Below are positions 1 to 15,289 of a stretch of 64,000 bases of DNA, piece by piece. The stretch lies in contig CM034127.1 of assembly GCA_019914995.1 (NCBI GenBank), positions 9,672,001 through 9,736,000 of the forward strand. The letters run 5' to 3'. This stretch comes from Acanthochlamys bracteata. Its lineage: Eukaryota; Streptophyta; Magnoliopsida; Pandanales; Velloziaceae. The position numbers and the translations under genes are program-made. Below the pieces are notes generated by a model, which saw only the letters and a list, made by a program, of their open reading frames with translations, was not told the origin of the DNA and did no database searches. The stretch's first letter is position 1; the number at the start of each line of letters is the position of its first letter.

Positions 1-2490
<2,490 letters not shown>

Positions 2491-3303
2491 GAAGTAATTT
2501 CACGGCGAAGATTTCACCGGCGGACGGTGGCCGGCAAAGTGGTGGGGAGGTTATGGAACGAAAGATCGGAACGAGAGAGCTTCAACTGTATAAATGTAAT
2601 AATCAGGTTCTATATTCCTATTATTATTTTAGGAATTATTATTTTAGTATTAATATTATTTATAATATAATTTTATATTTAGTGCGCGTTTAATTGTACG
2701 AAATTGCGTATCATCAAAAACAAATTTCACAAGTAGAATTAATAAAAAGAAATAAAGATAAATTTAATAAATTCAGTAAAACTGAAATATAGAGAATAAT
2801 TTTAAATTAAAATTTAGCCATGAGTATGACAAAATTAAAATAAGCTCTAAATCTTCGTGAAAATTTATGGATGAGAATTGAACGTGATAAGTGAATGTGA
2901 ATACTGCATGAACTAGAGAACAAATGGTCATTATGAAAAACCACACTCGTAACAAGAGAAGATATTGGAGTTTCTTCGAAAGTGAGTTATAAAATTGAAT
3001 TCAATAAAAAATAATTAAAATTGAATCGAATTTGTTTTATAAAAATAAATTATAAGAAGTGATTTTGAATTTAAAATTTGAGAAAGAAAAATAAATCTGA
3101 TAAAAATAAAATAAGCACTAAATAAATTTAAAAACTAATTTCATATTTATAAAAAAATTATATCGTATTAAAATAATAATTAACAGTCTTACTATTCTTT
3201 GATCTACGTGAATGCAATAACACCCTTAGTGTTGACTAAATTACGAATAAACACAGAGGCTTAGCTATTAATTCACTGTTCTTCATTGCTATCAGATTCC
3301 AAA
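2491..3303. promoter_or_regulatory. Shared upstream region of the divergent SAC9 and AtuA-like genes
   Basis: The two genes are read away from each other, with about 810 bp between start codons. The part next to SAC9 (about 2491-2590) is G/C-richer and probably its 5' UTR. The middle (2600-3200) is AT-rich with no coding signal. I saw no convincing TATA box for either gene. A bidirectional promoter is inferred from geometry only. Confidence 0.45.
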
Positions 3304-6300
3304 ATGGAGACGACGAAAGAAATCTATCACCATGAATTGGGCAAAGTGAAGAATTGCGTCTTCAAACTAGTGAGTCTGAGCAGTTGAATTATTTCACTGA
3401 TTGAAATAGCAAGCATGTTCTTCTTTAATCAATCTAGTTTTAGGAGCAACGAGCGTTTTGATCTTTTTTCATTTTGCTTTTTATTTCTTTTACTTTTTCT
3501 GTTTGATCTCAGGATACTTTGATCCGATCTCAGAAAATTTTGTGGAAACATGCACCAAAAGAAACAAATTTGCTTTTTTTTTTATAATGTTTGTGACAGT
3601 ATGGATTTGATGAATTAAGATTTTGTAAAAAGAGTTTAATGTGGAATGTTTTAAAACACTTTTCCACCTTTATCTAGAGAGATGATTTGCTGAGGAGAAA
3701 GGAGAGAGTCCGAATAGGTTGCGGTGCAGGCTTTGGAGGTGATAGGCCATTGGCGGCATTAAAGCTTCTTCAGCGAGTGGAAGAGTTGGATTACCTTGTG
3801 CTAGAATGCCTAGCCGAGAGAACGCTTGCTGATCGCTACCAGCTTATGTTATCTGGAGGCAAAGGCTATGACCCAAGGAGTATGATGTTTTTTTTATTTT
3901 TTGCTTTAGTTCTGTTCGCTTGGAGACCTTTAGTGTTCGTATGAAAGTGCATGTCATTATTTGCTTTTGAAAGATAGAAATCAGAAACTTGAAACCAAAT
4001 TTTCTGTATGAGTGGTTTATGAAGTGGCCTTTGTTTATCTAGCTAGCACCTATACTTGGTAGAAATAACTCTACTACTGTAAACCTTTTCTAGATGAAAT
4101 TTTATTATGTGTTATTGGATAGCTCTGTACCTAATAAACCTTTTCTGAACGAAAGTTTGTTTTTGATATACATTTTTCTTTAGTAGTAAGTTAATATTTC
4201 TTATAACGTTTTAATGGAGGATGATTTTTTATTCTTGTGATTTTGTAGTTTCAGAATGGATGGAATGCCTTCTTCCATTGGCAATGGAGAGAGGAGTTCG
4301 CATAATTACCAATATGGGTGCTGGTGAGAATATCTATATGCTTCTAAAGGGTGTTCTCGTTCAGAAAACATGTATTTTCCTTTTGCTGATGGCCACTATT
4401 GTGCTTCTTTGCTTTTCCTTCAAAGTTGACCCACTTGGTGCTCAGCAAGTGGTCCTAGATGTTGCTAGCAGCTTGGGGTTTAGCATAACTGTGGCTGTTG
4501 CTTATGAGGTCTCTCCATTGATATCAGGTTGTTCAGTAATTTTTCTCAATGAATGTTCTTCATTCTCGACCAACTTTCAAGTGGAAGTTCTATCTTTCTA
4601 CCTTTTGTCTTGAGACTTGAGGTTAATTGCAGGGTCTAGTTTTACATGTCTTACTAGGTTTCATATGCCAACTAATTCCTCATGCTAGTGTGCCATCTTA
4701 CTTGTTTAATTGGAACTAAATTGTGTTTCATTACAGGATTCTCTCGACCATCTCATGGAGCCAAACAATTTGAAGGGGTTAGTTTAAAGCCTCTTTGCTT
4801 GCATATGGCATTGTATATTGCATAGTGCATTTAGTTTCTTGCTGTGTTGTAAAAAGATCTTATGTGTTGCATCATTAGCTCTTGGCGGTACCTTCATGAT
4901 ACTGTCATGATAAATAGATAGACTTTACATAGAAATACTAATGGTTACATTTTCACATGCAGGCACAAGAATGTACATGGATATATAGACGTGCTTACAC
5001 ATATAACCTACATACATTCATACATCCCACAAGGCTATCACCAAATAGAAATTTCAATGTATACATGAGCACACTTTTAACATGAATGTATATGTATGTA
5101 TATCAGCATCGAAGAAACATTCTTTTGCGTACTCAAGCTACTTGTTCATGTTAGTCTTCTTGCAAGATTGTTGTTAAGATTTTGGTAAATTGAATAATTG
5201 TTTCGTCAGGATTTGAGTTGCTTTGAAGCTCTATCAACTTATCTACTTGTGTATTGCGCACAATCTCTATAGTAGGCTTCGTTTGAGACTTTCTTAAAAT
5301 AGTTTTGATTTTAACGTGCTATGTAAGGGTCAAAGCACATATCTAGGAGCAGCTCCAATTGTTGAATGCTTGGAGAGATATGAACCTCATGTTGTAATTA
5401 CTTCGAGGACCGCTGATGCAGCATTGTTCATAGCACCTATGGTACGTCCATTGTATACCTTATAGTACTTCCTGAAGATCCCTTTCTTCTATTTCCAGTA
5501 TTTCTTTCAGGATGACATTCTTTTTATACAGTTCTCTTGGTTTTGCGAGAGAGATGCATGTATGCAGCTATCCATGTGGAGCTCATTTCAGTAAAAGCTA
5601 TAATATAAAGTTTCATGGGAAGATATATGCTTTTTCTCATGTAGATGACCATTAAGTCCATGACTTAGACACCTGGTAGCATGCCCTAGATCTCGTAAGC
5701 ATTAATTTCAGTATAGGACTGTAGGACATAGGACGCAATCTTTTGATAAACCTGTAAGCCATAAACAGTAGGAGTGCATTCTGGAACCAAACCAATGAAC
5801 ATAAATTTACATGCTTGGTTGAGGAAATTCCAGATATGAAATATTCTTGTAAAGCAAACATACTTCTAGACAATCTTTTGAAGACTGTTTTTGAATTCCT
5901 ACTCCTGAGAGGGAATGCAACTTGAACAAGAAAATTGCTGCCAAGTCCCAATGTCTCTATATGGTCAAGTATGTTTTCTCTTTGAAGGAGCTAGGTCACT
6001 TTTTTCAATAATTACATAACTAAAAAGTTGCTTTTCCTGGCTGCTTAGTTAGATAGTTGTTTCTCAGAAGTTATGTCCATGTCATCTGCTTTCATTCTTC
6101 TTGCTTAACAAAATTTCAGGGGACTCCTTTTAATCATTTGCGAACATCTTTGGTTTTATAGCCATGTCGAGGTCTTTAATTCACATTTAGATTTTCGAAC
6201 TAGGTTGGGATTGGAATGATTTTGGGAAGTTAGCACAAGGTGCCTTGGCTGGTCATCTTCTGGAGTGTGGCTGTCAGTTGACTGGAGGGTACTTCATGCA

Positions 6301-9300
6301 TCCAGGTCAAGGCATCCTTACAGTTTAGTAGGTTTCCTTGTCCAAAGGAAATGTAAATGTTACATGGCCTATATGCTTTTCGCTTTTTGTGAAAGTATTA
6401 ACATCTTGATCACTGCATTTATGCTTTAACTGATAATTTAGTTGGTACCATATGCCAGAGGATGATCATCGAAGAATTTCCTTTCAACAACTTTTGGAAT
6501 TATCACTCCCATATGCTGAAATTAATCACAATGGAGAAGTGCATGTAGGAAAAGCAGATGGTAGTGGAGGAATCTTAAATCTTAGCACTTGTTCTGAGCA
6601 ACTACTGTACGAAGTTGGAGACCCTGCTTCTTACATCACTCCTGACGTGGTGAGGGTTGTGGTCACTTATTTGCTGCAATTTGCATATATCCTCATATTC
6701 ACTATGTAGCTGCTATTTCTTTCATGCAGAATGTTGATATACGTGATGTATTCTTCTGTCCATTATCTGCTGATAAAGTTTCATGTCATGGGGCAAAACC
6801 ATCTGATGTGTGTATCCCTAATAAACTTCTCAAGTTGGTTCCTGTGGTAAGCTCTTTCAACTTTGACAATTTGAAAACTTGGCCATTATTTCCTTGTATC
6901 TAAGCCTTGACACATATGAGAGATTAGCTTATGAAGTAGAATGCTATCTCAATTTATAGGATTCACTTAAACCAAAGACTGTTTATATGGAAACAAAGTT
7001 ATGATATTAACTAATCCCCTTGGATTTCTGTATTCTCACCAGGTTTTGGGAACTTCCATATTCTATGAGGAAATACACTAACAAAGCTCCTTTCAACTTC
7101 TACGCTCTTCTTTGAATTATTTCTCAAATATCTCATATTCATTCCACCTTTGCGTTTTTTTCTTTTTGGAGAATTCATGAAAGCATGTAGAAATGCAACA
7201 TTTCTTATTAACAATGAGAAGTTGATGGCATTAAGCAATTTACAGTTATCATATAAGTGAAACATGACATGAGCATCTAGATAGAAGGAACTTCATTATA
7301 TACATTTTTTCTATCTAAAGTATGGATAGAGAATTCTGGAACTTCTGTAAAAAGTTCGATCTATTTGGTTCTGGTTGTTGAGCTCATTGAATCAATGAGA
7401 AATTGTTGACTTGCATGAACATGGAAAATATACTTTTAGTGAATAATGGTTTCTCTCTGTTACATGAATTACAAAACATTGTGACATTTGGAGACAACAT
7501 TAACTGGAAACGTCACACATATTTTACATTTCTGTTCTTAGTTAGAAGTAGTCTTATGTAACTTGAGATCCACATTCTTGTCTCACTGTTGTAATTAAGT
7601 GAATCCTGGATAGCGGCCTTGGTGAAATCATCTAACTAACAAGGTTCTTCGAAATAGATCTGATCCTGAAGTGACACTTCACTGACTGGAAGTTCGTTAG
7701 GCTCGTTATTTGCAAGGAAAGACATATAGCTTCAGTAATTTTGGTGATCAGTGGTGGGTAGGCATTGAATGGATTCAATTTCCCTATTATTGAATAAGAT
7801 CCTGATATCCTTAATAGCCCTCGGAAAAGAATGTGAGATCTGTAAAGAAAGTGTTAGTGCTGTTAAGGCTACATGTACAAGAAATTTGTCAACCAATTAC
7901 CGTTGTGCACTCAAATAGCTGTTTTAGTTTTTTGTTACGATTAGACAGCATTATAAAATGTCAATTGCTTATAATCAGGAAGCAGGATGGAAAGCATGGG
8001 GTGAAATTTCTTATGGAGGCCTTGGATGTTTGAAGCGTGCTGAGGCTGCTGAATATCTTGTAAGTTACCCATTATATGGATCTTTCGTGCATGATGTCTG
8101 ACGATTTTGCTGCAGCATTACTAAGCATCCTACTTATTGATACCTTGGCCCTCTTACGTACAGAAGTCTTCCCTTCTGAAAGTTAAATGTTACACAACTT
8201 TATTAGGTTTGTGGTGGTACATGTTAAGGTGCATGATGTCACTAAGCAATAACATTCCTGTTGTGTCTCAGGTGAAGTCTTGGATGGATGAAGCATGTCC
8301 TGGCTCCAAAAACTGTATATTATCTTATGTCATTGGACATGACAGCCTAAAAGCAAGGACATTTACTAACTGTAATTCAAACGTGAAGCAAACATCAGAT
8401 GTGAGACTTCGCATGGATGGCTTATTCAATATGAAAGACCATGGATTGCAGTTTGAAAAAGAATTTATTGCACTTTACACGAATGGGCCAGCTGGTGGTG
8501 GTGGTATCTGGTACTGATGTTAACTGGAGCTCTCTGTTCACAAAAGCAAGCATGAGCGTATACATGATTTCTATTCCGCCCTTGTAGAGTAGATCATATT
8601 CAATAGATTCTTCCTGAATGAATGAATGATTGAACAAATAGCTTTTGCTGCATATACAGATTTTGGTTTTCCTTCTCACCCTTTAACTTCTGATGCAGCA
8701 CTGGACATAAAAAGGAGATAGTCCTTCAGAAGGAACTGGTACGATTATCAACACTTCTATTGTATGTACTATAGTGGCATTGAGATTGCACAGTTTGTGA
8801 ATCCTGAGGAATTTGGTAGAGATATAGGCTCAACAATTGAAGCGGTTTTTGTTAATTTGCTTCGACTCTTTGCTCTTCCTTGAGTTGTTTTTGGGATTTC
8901 TTGTGATAAAATTGGAATATTTTTATTACACCTTTTTCAAGGATAGCTTCCTTTTCTGTTTAAATCTGAAAAGCAACATTCTCTTCGTCCCAATGTTTCT
9001 TAGTCCATCAGTATCTAGCAACATATATCTGTAAGCATTGGTTCTTCTACAAATTGTCTATAGTGTAGCTGTCTAACTTTTGTTTGATATTCTTCACATC
9101 CCTTTTCTTCGTAACTACTGTGTTGTTGCAGATTAGGCCTATACCTGATTGACCATATTAAGATGCAGTCTCCTCCATTTTAACAATCATGTGTACTATA
9201 TTAACTCCAGTTAACTTGTGCATCCAATTACCTCACGAAGTACTGCTTGCTATCAATCTTAATCTTAAATGCTTAAGAATATTATACTTTGTAAACTGCC

Positions 9301-9937
9301 CGGATATCATGTTCAGTATCTATTCCTGCCAAAACTTCAACAAAAAAGTTGTCTTATCTTGCAGGTTGAACGTGAAACTGTCCTCTGGCGAACTGAAAAG
9401 AAGCAAATTAAGATGAAAGACCCAGGCAGTCCAGGTACTGGTTTGAGCAGCTTCCTCAGAAGTAATATTGCCTCTACTCAACCACATTCATGTTTTGACT
9501 CTATTCGCAAGTATGGGGAAGGTGCGAGTACAAGTCCTATCACAACGCCTGCTCCATTTGGCGTGAAGATTCCTCTCTATCAAGTAGCCCACAGCAGGGC
9601 TGGAGACAAAGGAAATGACATGAATTTTTCAATAATTCCTCACCATCCAGAGGACATTGACAGGCTAAGGATGGTGATAACTGTAGAGTGGGTGAAAGTT
9701 GCGGTTTCAGCTCTTCTGGAGGTCTCCTCTTTCCTTGACTCTGATGCTTTGAAGTTGAAAGATGATATGCTCAGCCATGTGAAGGTGGAAATTTATGACG
9801 TCAGAGGCATCCGTTCCTTGAATATTGTGGTGCGGAGTATTCTTGATGGAGGTGTCAACAGTTCTCGAAGGATAGACAGGCATGGGAAGACCATTTCAGA
9901 TCTCATCTTGTCTCAAGAAATTGAGTTGGTGCCATGA
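3304..9937 (+). CDS. AtuA-like (DUF1446) family protein, 13 exons
   Basis: Exons: 3304-3369, 3678-3879, 4249-4323, 4426-4527, 4737-4777, 5328-5441, 6191-6305, 6459-6649, 6730-6846, 7979-8059, 8272-8510, 8699-8738, 9365-9937. All phases agree, giving 651 residues and no internal stop. The N-terminal AtuA domain is plain from IGCGAGFGGDRPLAALK, ECLAERTLADRY, STYLGAAPIVECL, AGHLLECGCQLTGGYF and ALYTNGPAGGGG. The C-terminal AtuA-like small domain is in exon 13 (AHSRAGDKGNDMNFSIIPHHP, then a GGVNSSRRIDRHGKTISD segment). Bacterial AtuA belongs to the citronellol/geraniol degradation cluster; the reaction of the plant protein is not established. Exon 8 uses an acceptor with a poor pyrimidine tract (TATGCCAG), chosen because it alone keeps phase. 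Exon 4 uses the weak donor GTTGTT for the same reason. The longest intron is 6847-7978. Confidence 0.9.
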
Positions 9938-10786
9938 TTATTACTGCATCGGCTGTGCCTTAGATTTTAAACATACAAATGTGTTGGTTGTCAAACAATA
10001 ACAATGTTCATGGTCTACATTTAGTGCTTGTGTGGGAACGAAGTCTTTAGTATTGTACTTATGAATGATGTAAGGGCTTCAATTGTGACTTAGCCAGAAA
10101 CTTGAATCTCCCTTTTTATTGTGAACTGAACCGAAAGTGAATATGATCCTTTCATTAGTTACTCCATGTCAAACTTAACTGTCTATGTCTGTAGTTTAGT
10201 CTAACTCCTCCAAGTTCTTAGAATCCTGATGCACCAGGTTTGGTTGAGCAGCACTTGAACAACAGGTTACACGTAACTGTTATAATTACAAGACGTATTG
10301 TATCCCATTTTTGGAAAACAAAAGGCAAGCGCTAGTCTGGATCAATCATTCCAGAAGCAGGTTGTCATCTACTCATCTTATGTCCAGATAAAATCTCGTC
10401 GATAAGAAATTGTCCATTTTTACCGTAAGAATCAATGGGTGATTTATTTGGTTTGCTATACATGGTAATGACTACTTTTTTTTAACTTTTTTTTTTCAGG
10501 AAATTCCAGAAATCTTATATTTTGACTCGTTCCTTGTGGTCTGCATCCTACAACCCCCGCATTTGTCTCCTAACTTCGCTCTCATTTCACCATCTTCAAT
10601 CAAAACTAAGCACATCCTATTCTAGTAGATTGCCTTAAAGCCTTCAATCAAGTTTCTTTTCCATCCTCCTTGAAAGAAAGAGCTCTTCCATTTATTCGCA
10701 TTCCGAAGAGCTCCAACTGCTTCTCCTTCCTTCTTCCTTGTTTGCATACGTTGCAAGAGAGTACTTGTGCCGAGTCTGTTATAACA
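9938..10786. other. Spacer between AtuA-like 3' end and LIM gene
   Basis: The first 200-300 bp are probably the 3' UTR of the AtuA-like gene. The rest is upstream DNA and pyrimidine-rich 5' leader of the LIM gene (about 10560-10786). No repeat, RNA gene or extra coding exon was recognised. Confidence 0.5.
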
Positions 10787-12016
10787 ATGGCAGCTTTCTG
10801 TGGGACTCAGGACAAGTGCAAGACTTGCGATAAGACAGTGCACTTCATCGACCTGCTGACAGCTGATGGGGTCCCTTACCACAAGACCTGCTTCAAATGC
10901 AGCCACTGCAGGGGATTACTTTCGGTTGGGTCACTGCCCTTGTTTTATAGATATCTAACGTTTTATTCTTCTGAATTTAACGCCATCTAGATGCTCGACG
11001 AATTGCAGTTAATTAGTTATACAGGTTGACGAATGTATCCACTAGATTTTGGTGAAATGTTTTTTTTTTCAGGTGAGCAGTTATTCGTCCATGGATGGAG
11101 TGCTCTACTGCAAGCCTCACTTTGAGCAGCTGTTCAAAGAGACTGGAAGCTTCACTAAGAACTTCCAAACTGGTAATAATCATTCTGCAACAAGTTCCCT
11201 TGCTTATAAATTCTTGTCAATATCAAATTACGGAACCTGATCTTGATGGCCTAATGCTTTCTATTATTCTTCCGTTTGGTAACTTGCGTGGCCTCGTTCA
11301 GCACACAAGAGCAATGATCAACTGGTATAGTTTTAATTCATTCGACTTGCTATATATATAATGATTGTTTCTAACACCGGTAATACAATCCTGAAATTTC
11401 ATTAAATTTTGTATTGCGCAGTCTAGGATACCAAGCAAGGTGTCGTCTATGTTCTCTGGGACTCAGGACAAGTGCGCAAATTGCAAGAAGACAGTATACC
11501 CTTTGGAGAAGGTTATACATCTACGTAAAAAAACTGAAACAAAATTTTGTTGTTTGAATTGTTTGCCTATACTCATTGATCTGGCTTTGGATCATGCCGC
11601 CTGCTTGGAATTTATTCATTTATTATTAATTTGGTCTGAAGTAGCGAGCAATTTGAATTCCAATGATCACAAAAACAACTCTTAATACCAACGGATCAAG
11701 GTATAGCAGTGTTATATTCTAATAGCATGTAGACGTTTTGCAGATTACTGTGGAGGGAGAACAATACCACAAGACATGCTTCAAGTGCGAACATGGAGGT
11801 TGCACTCTGACAACGTCATCCTACGCTGCACTTGAAGGTAACCTCTACTGCAAGCACCACTTTGCACAGTTGTTCAAGGAGAAGGGTAACTACAACAACC
11901 TGCTCAAACACTCGAGGCGCAATTCTGATGTACCAGCCGAGACAGCTAACCTTGAGGCTGAAGCTGAAGGCGAAGCTCCTGCTGCAGAACCTGTTGCAGA
12001 AGAGGCACAATCATAA
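10787..12016 (+). CDS. PLIM2: Two-LIM-domain protein, plant PLIM2 type
   Basis: Exons 10787-10924, 11073-11172, 11302-11324, 11422-11511 and 11744-12016 encode 207 residues. LIM1 has the zinc ligands CKTC, HKTCFKC, SHC and YCKPHF; LIM2 has CANC, HKTCFKC and YCKHHF. The two are joined by a linker ending LSRIPSKVSSMFSG. The C terminus is acidic and Ala/Glu-rich (AEAEGEAPAAEPVAEEAQS). Plant two-LIM proteins bind and bundle actin filaments in the cytoplasm, and PLIM types act mainly in pollen. The third exon is a 23-nt microexon encoding AHKSNDQL. Without it exon 4 would be read through a stop straight after the junction, so it is required. WLIM2 is the other possibility; the tail and the SSMFSGTQDKC linker fit PLIM2/WLIM2 better than WLIM1. 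Confidence 0.9.
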
Positions 12017-12756
12017 CTCATAAGCACAATAGAAATTCACGTTTTAAACATTTCAAACATTTACTTTGGTTTCTTTTGTAATGATCCTTCTTTTATTCTT
12101 TTCAACTTCCGAAACAAAAGTTTACACACGAAGCGGCGAACAAATATGTCCAATCTTTGTTGTTATATGCATTCTTTTTGAGTGCCACAAGCATACACCT
12201 ACATTGGAGACATTGAGGTTGTTGCTAGAAGGAAGACAGAAATTGTTGTAAAGCCAATTCTTGGCACTGAATATGTTTATTTTTAAGTCACTTCTTATAC
12301 AAAATGGCACCAACTTCAAATTTAGGATTTCGATCCGTATTGAGAAGAGGATGTGCCACAGAGGTTCACCGCTATGGATCATGCCCACTGGCTAACACCA
12401 TGTTAGCAACACGCTTCGTAGCAGAAATGTGACAAAAGATACCTTATCATTTAGGAACACTTAATCTCTTCAGCATTACCTTATCATTTAGGCACCATTT
12501 TATTTCTAAATGCCAGAGCTCTAGGAAAAGAAAAAGGAATATGCATAGTGCATAAATTGCTCTTTATAATAGAAAATATAAGTTACTAGTGAATGACGAA
12601 GAACAATACGCCCAAATTGTCGGTAATGATAATGCTAGTGTTTCTTCATTATTCCTTCGCGGATTCATAGAATTTCCAACCAAAACACCGAGAAGAACAT
12701 CCAGATCTAGATAACAAAATTTCAAACAGTTCTGCTATGTCTCGAGCTGCTTATGA
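12017..12756. other. Convergent 3' spacer between LIM and polygalacturonase genes
   Basis: Both genes end facing this 740-bp stretch, so it should hold both 3' UTRs and polyadenylation sites. A short direct repeat containing ACCTTATCATTTAGG occurs at about 12441 and 12478. No further gene or transposon was recognised. Confidence 0.5.
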
Positions 12757-15183
12757 TCAAGTCAGGCAAGAGATAGCAGGAGAAACGACTTTAGTAGTCG
12801 AGCCCTTTGCATTGCTGCAAGTAGCTTCAGTGACCTGCAGCGTCGGAGACGTGATGTTCACAGTGTCGAATACCAGACCAGTGCAAGGAGCAGTAATGCT
12901 GCACATCAAGTTTACCGCGATTTCGGTCTTTGAAGTCCCAAACAAATTGGAATATGTCACATATGTCACTTGCATTGCTCCACTTGCCTGAAGAACAACT
13001 CAAAATAAAGATTCTCAATTAGCTAGCGCAACCCGTTTGAAATTATTTTTAGGTTTTGAGATGAAATGTTAGCATTGATTAATATTACCTGGTTATCTAA
13101 CTGTGTAAATCTGTTATTGACATAAAACTGATCGATTATAACTGGATTCGAGACGTCGAAGAAATTTAAATGATCAAATGTGACGTATTTCACAAATCCT
13201 TTGCCACCCTTCCAGGTTTTGATTCTTGCCCCGTTGGTAGTTCCATAAAAGTTGCAATGACTTACGTGAACGTTCTCCACAAAACCTCCGCTTCCATTTT
13301 CGCCTAGGCTTCCTATGCTGCAGCAGCTCATCATACATTAATTCATCATATAAGTTTAAAATCATTGTGACCAAATATTTACGAATTGAGATGGTTAGCT
13401 ATATATAGACCTGATGCCGTGACCTGGACCACAGTTCACGCCAGTAATGTGGAGATTGTTTGTGCCCGTTCCAATCGAGATGCAATCATCACCTGTTTCG
13501 ATGAACACAAAGAAAAACAAAATATATACCATGTTGAGTTTCAAATTTCTTGAGATTTAATGAAGTTATTATATATATATGACCGGTGCTAATTGTTGAG
13601 GCTTGGATATAGACTTGTGAGGAGTCCATAAGATGGATGCCGTCGGTGTTAGGGGCATCTGCGGGAGTGGTAACTGAAATGTTGGTGATGTTCACGCCGT
13701 TGCTGGAGAGAACAATGATGTGGAACAATGGCGAATTCATGAACTTGACATTTTTGATGACGAGACCATTGCAAGAGGTGAACAGCACCATCTGTATGTA
13801 TACGTAACTGATAAAAAAAACGTAAACAAATACATATGTGCAAAATCGTTTCTGTTTAAGTTTCAAAGATATAGATACTCACGTTTGGTGCGTTTCTGCT
13901 GCTGCATCCATTCTGCAAGGAAATCAAAAGAGATTTCTAAGCAAGCTAATGAAAATATTCTAAACAGATATATGTGTTGAAGTTTTTTGTCAATACCGCG
14001 CGACTGAATTTGCAGTTTCGTTTCCACCATTGCGACCCCTTGCCATCAAAGATCCCTGTGCCGTCCACCGTGAGTCCGTTAACACTCTCGAAAACCAACC
14101 AGTTACTCGTACCGACGGTGAACTCACTAGGATTCGCCGGTGCCACCACATCGCTATAAATCTATCAAGAAAAGCCACATTTTCTAAGATTTTAGTTAAT
14201 TAAAAGGGCATATATATAACATTTTTTATACCTGAAAATTAATTTTGGATGCTTTGCATGGGCCAATAAACTGGGTTTCTTTCAGCAAGAAGGTTCCTCC
14301 TCCGGCAACAATTACGGTGTTTTCAAAGTTCACAGTACTGCATGCTGCATTCCATGCTCGAAGAAAAGCCTGAAAATTTCATATAAAACACGTATGTATA
14401 TATATATATATATACTAAGTATTTATATAAGCATATACGTGTGTATATGTATAGGTAAAGATCGACGTAATATGTTGATCGATAAAATACTTGCGAGTTA
14501 TCTGTTCTGCCATCACCGACTGCGCCAAAATTGAGAACGTTGAACTGGTTAGTTGCAGCATTGGCAGACAAAGAGTTTACGAGGAGAATCGATAACAGTA
14601 GCAAGAAGGTTACAATTATGAAACCCTGTAATAATCAAATGAATAAAATAAAATTCAATAAGTTGAAAAATGGATCCAAAATAATAGGAAAAAATACGAG
14701 TCGGTTGAGTTGTAGCTTATGATTAACATATAGATATAATTCTAATTTCTCACCATGGATTGATTTCTATCTCTATGACAGAAGACGCAGTAGAGTATTC
14801 TGAAAGAACTAGTTGTTGTGCTCTAAAAGAATTAATGAAGATTAAATAATCTTTTATGGTTTTGAACTAACCATAGTTGGAAATTAATAAAGATAACGTA
14901 ATTTATTCATATATATATATATATAGGAGGCAATCTTTTTCAAACAAAATCTCTTGCAATATATATGTTGCTATACAATCCAAAATCATGAAATCTTTTT
15001 CTTAGAAAATTAAATATAAAATTTGAGTTGATCCCCATAGGTTAAAAGTTTACATATTTCTTTTTGAAAAAAAAGGTTACTATTATATAAAAAGCTTTTA
15101 AGAAAACAAATGACCAATTAAATATTGCAAGAGCATAAAGGCAAAAGGTCAAGTAGTTAAGTTGTTACCTTTTTGATCTTCAT
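12757..15183 (-). CDS. Polygalacturonase, glycoside hydrolase family 28, secreted
   Basis: Exons on the minus strand: 15169-15183, 14491-14625, 14232-14369, 13997-14161, 13883-13912, 13584-13791, 13411-13492, 13089-13317, 12757-12987. They give 410 residues with consistent phases. The start MKIKK joins [16 protein letters not shown], an ideal signal peptide with a basic n-region. The mature protein opens [19 protein letters not shown], the usual GH28 start. All four GH28 motifs are intact: NTDG (N209, D211), DD (232-233), GHG (H255) and RIK (R289). The enzyme hydrolyses alpha-1,4-galacturonan of pectin in the cell wall. A TATA box about 95 bp upstream of 15183 supports this start. An ATG at 14754-14756, directly before a GTGAG donor, could be an alternative first exon joining the same acceptor in frame. 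Family members serve in pollen, abscission or fruit; the sequence does not say which. Confidence 0.9.
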
Positions 15184-15277
15184 TCTTGTGATTGAAGAAT
15201 ATGGCTTCTTTCTATCCTTATTTGCTCGATCTCTTGAGTTCCAAGAACAAATTTGATGAAAATTTCTTCGGTCTAAA

Positions 15278-15288
15278 ATTTATATAGC
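15278..15288 (-). promoter_or_regulatory. TATA box of the polygalacturonase gene
   Basis: Read on the minus strand the site is CTATATAAATT, about 95 bp upstream of the start codon at 15183. That spacing leaves room for a leader of about 65 nt. It favours the 15-nt first coding exon over the ATG at 14756. Confidence 0.6.
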
Positions 15289-15289
15289 T

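Noticed and set aside
4507-4510. Ending AtuA-like exon 4 at the GTCTCT after GAG
   Set aside because: Phase would be lost across exons 5 and 6. The donor at 4528 restores the conserved STYLGAAPIV frame.
5652-5951. Minus-strand open frame inside an AtuA-like intron
   Set aside because: No recognisable domain, no splice or start context, and it lies within an intron of a well-supported gene.
6421-6470. Starting AtuA-like exon 8 at the better acceptor at 6441 (AATTTAG)
   Set aside because: It breaks the reading phase; only the CAG at 6456-6458 keeps FQQLLELSLPYAEI in frame with exon 7.
7011-7265. Minus-strand frame in the long AtuA-like intron 9
   Set aside because: Low-complexity Lys/Arg stretch and no family; probably chance.
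11832-12023. Alternative frames overlapping the last LIM exon
   Set aside because: They are shadows of the LIM coding frame, which has all its zinc ligands.
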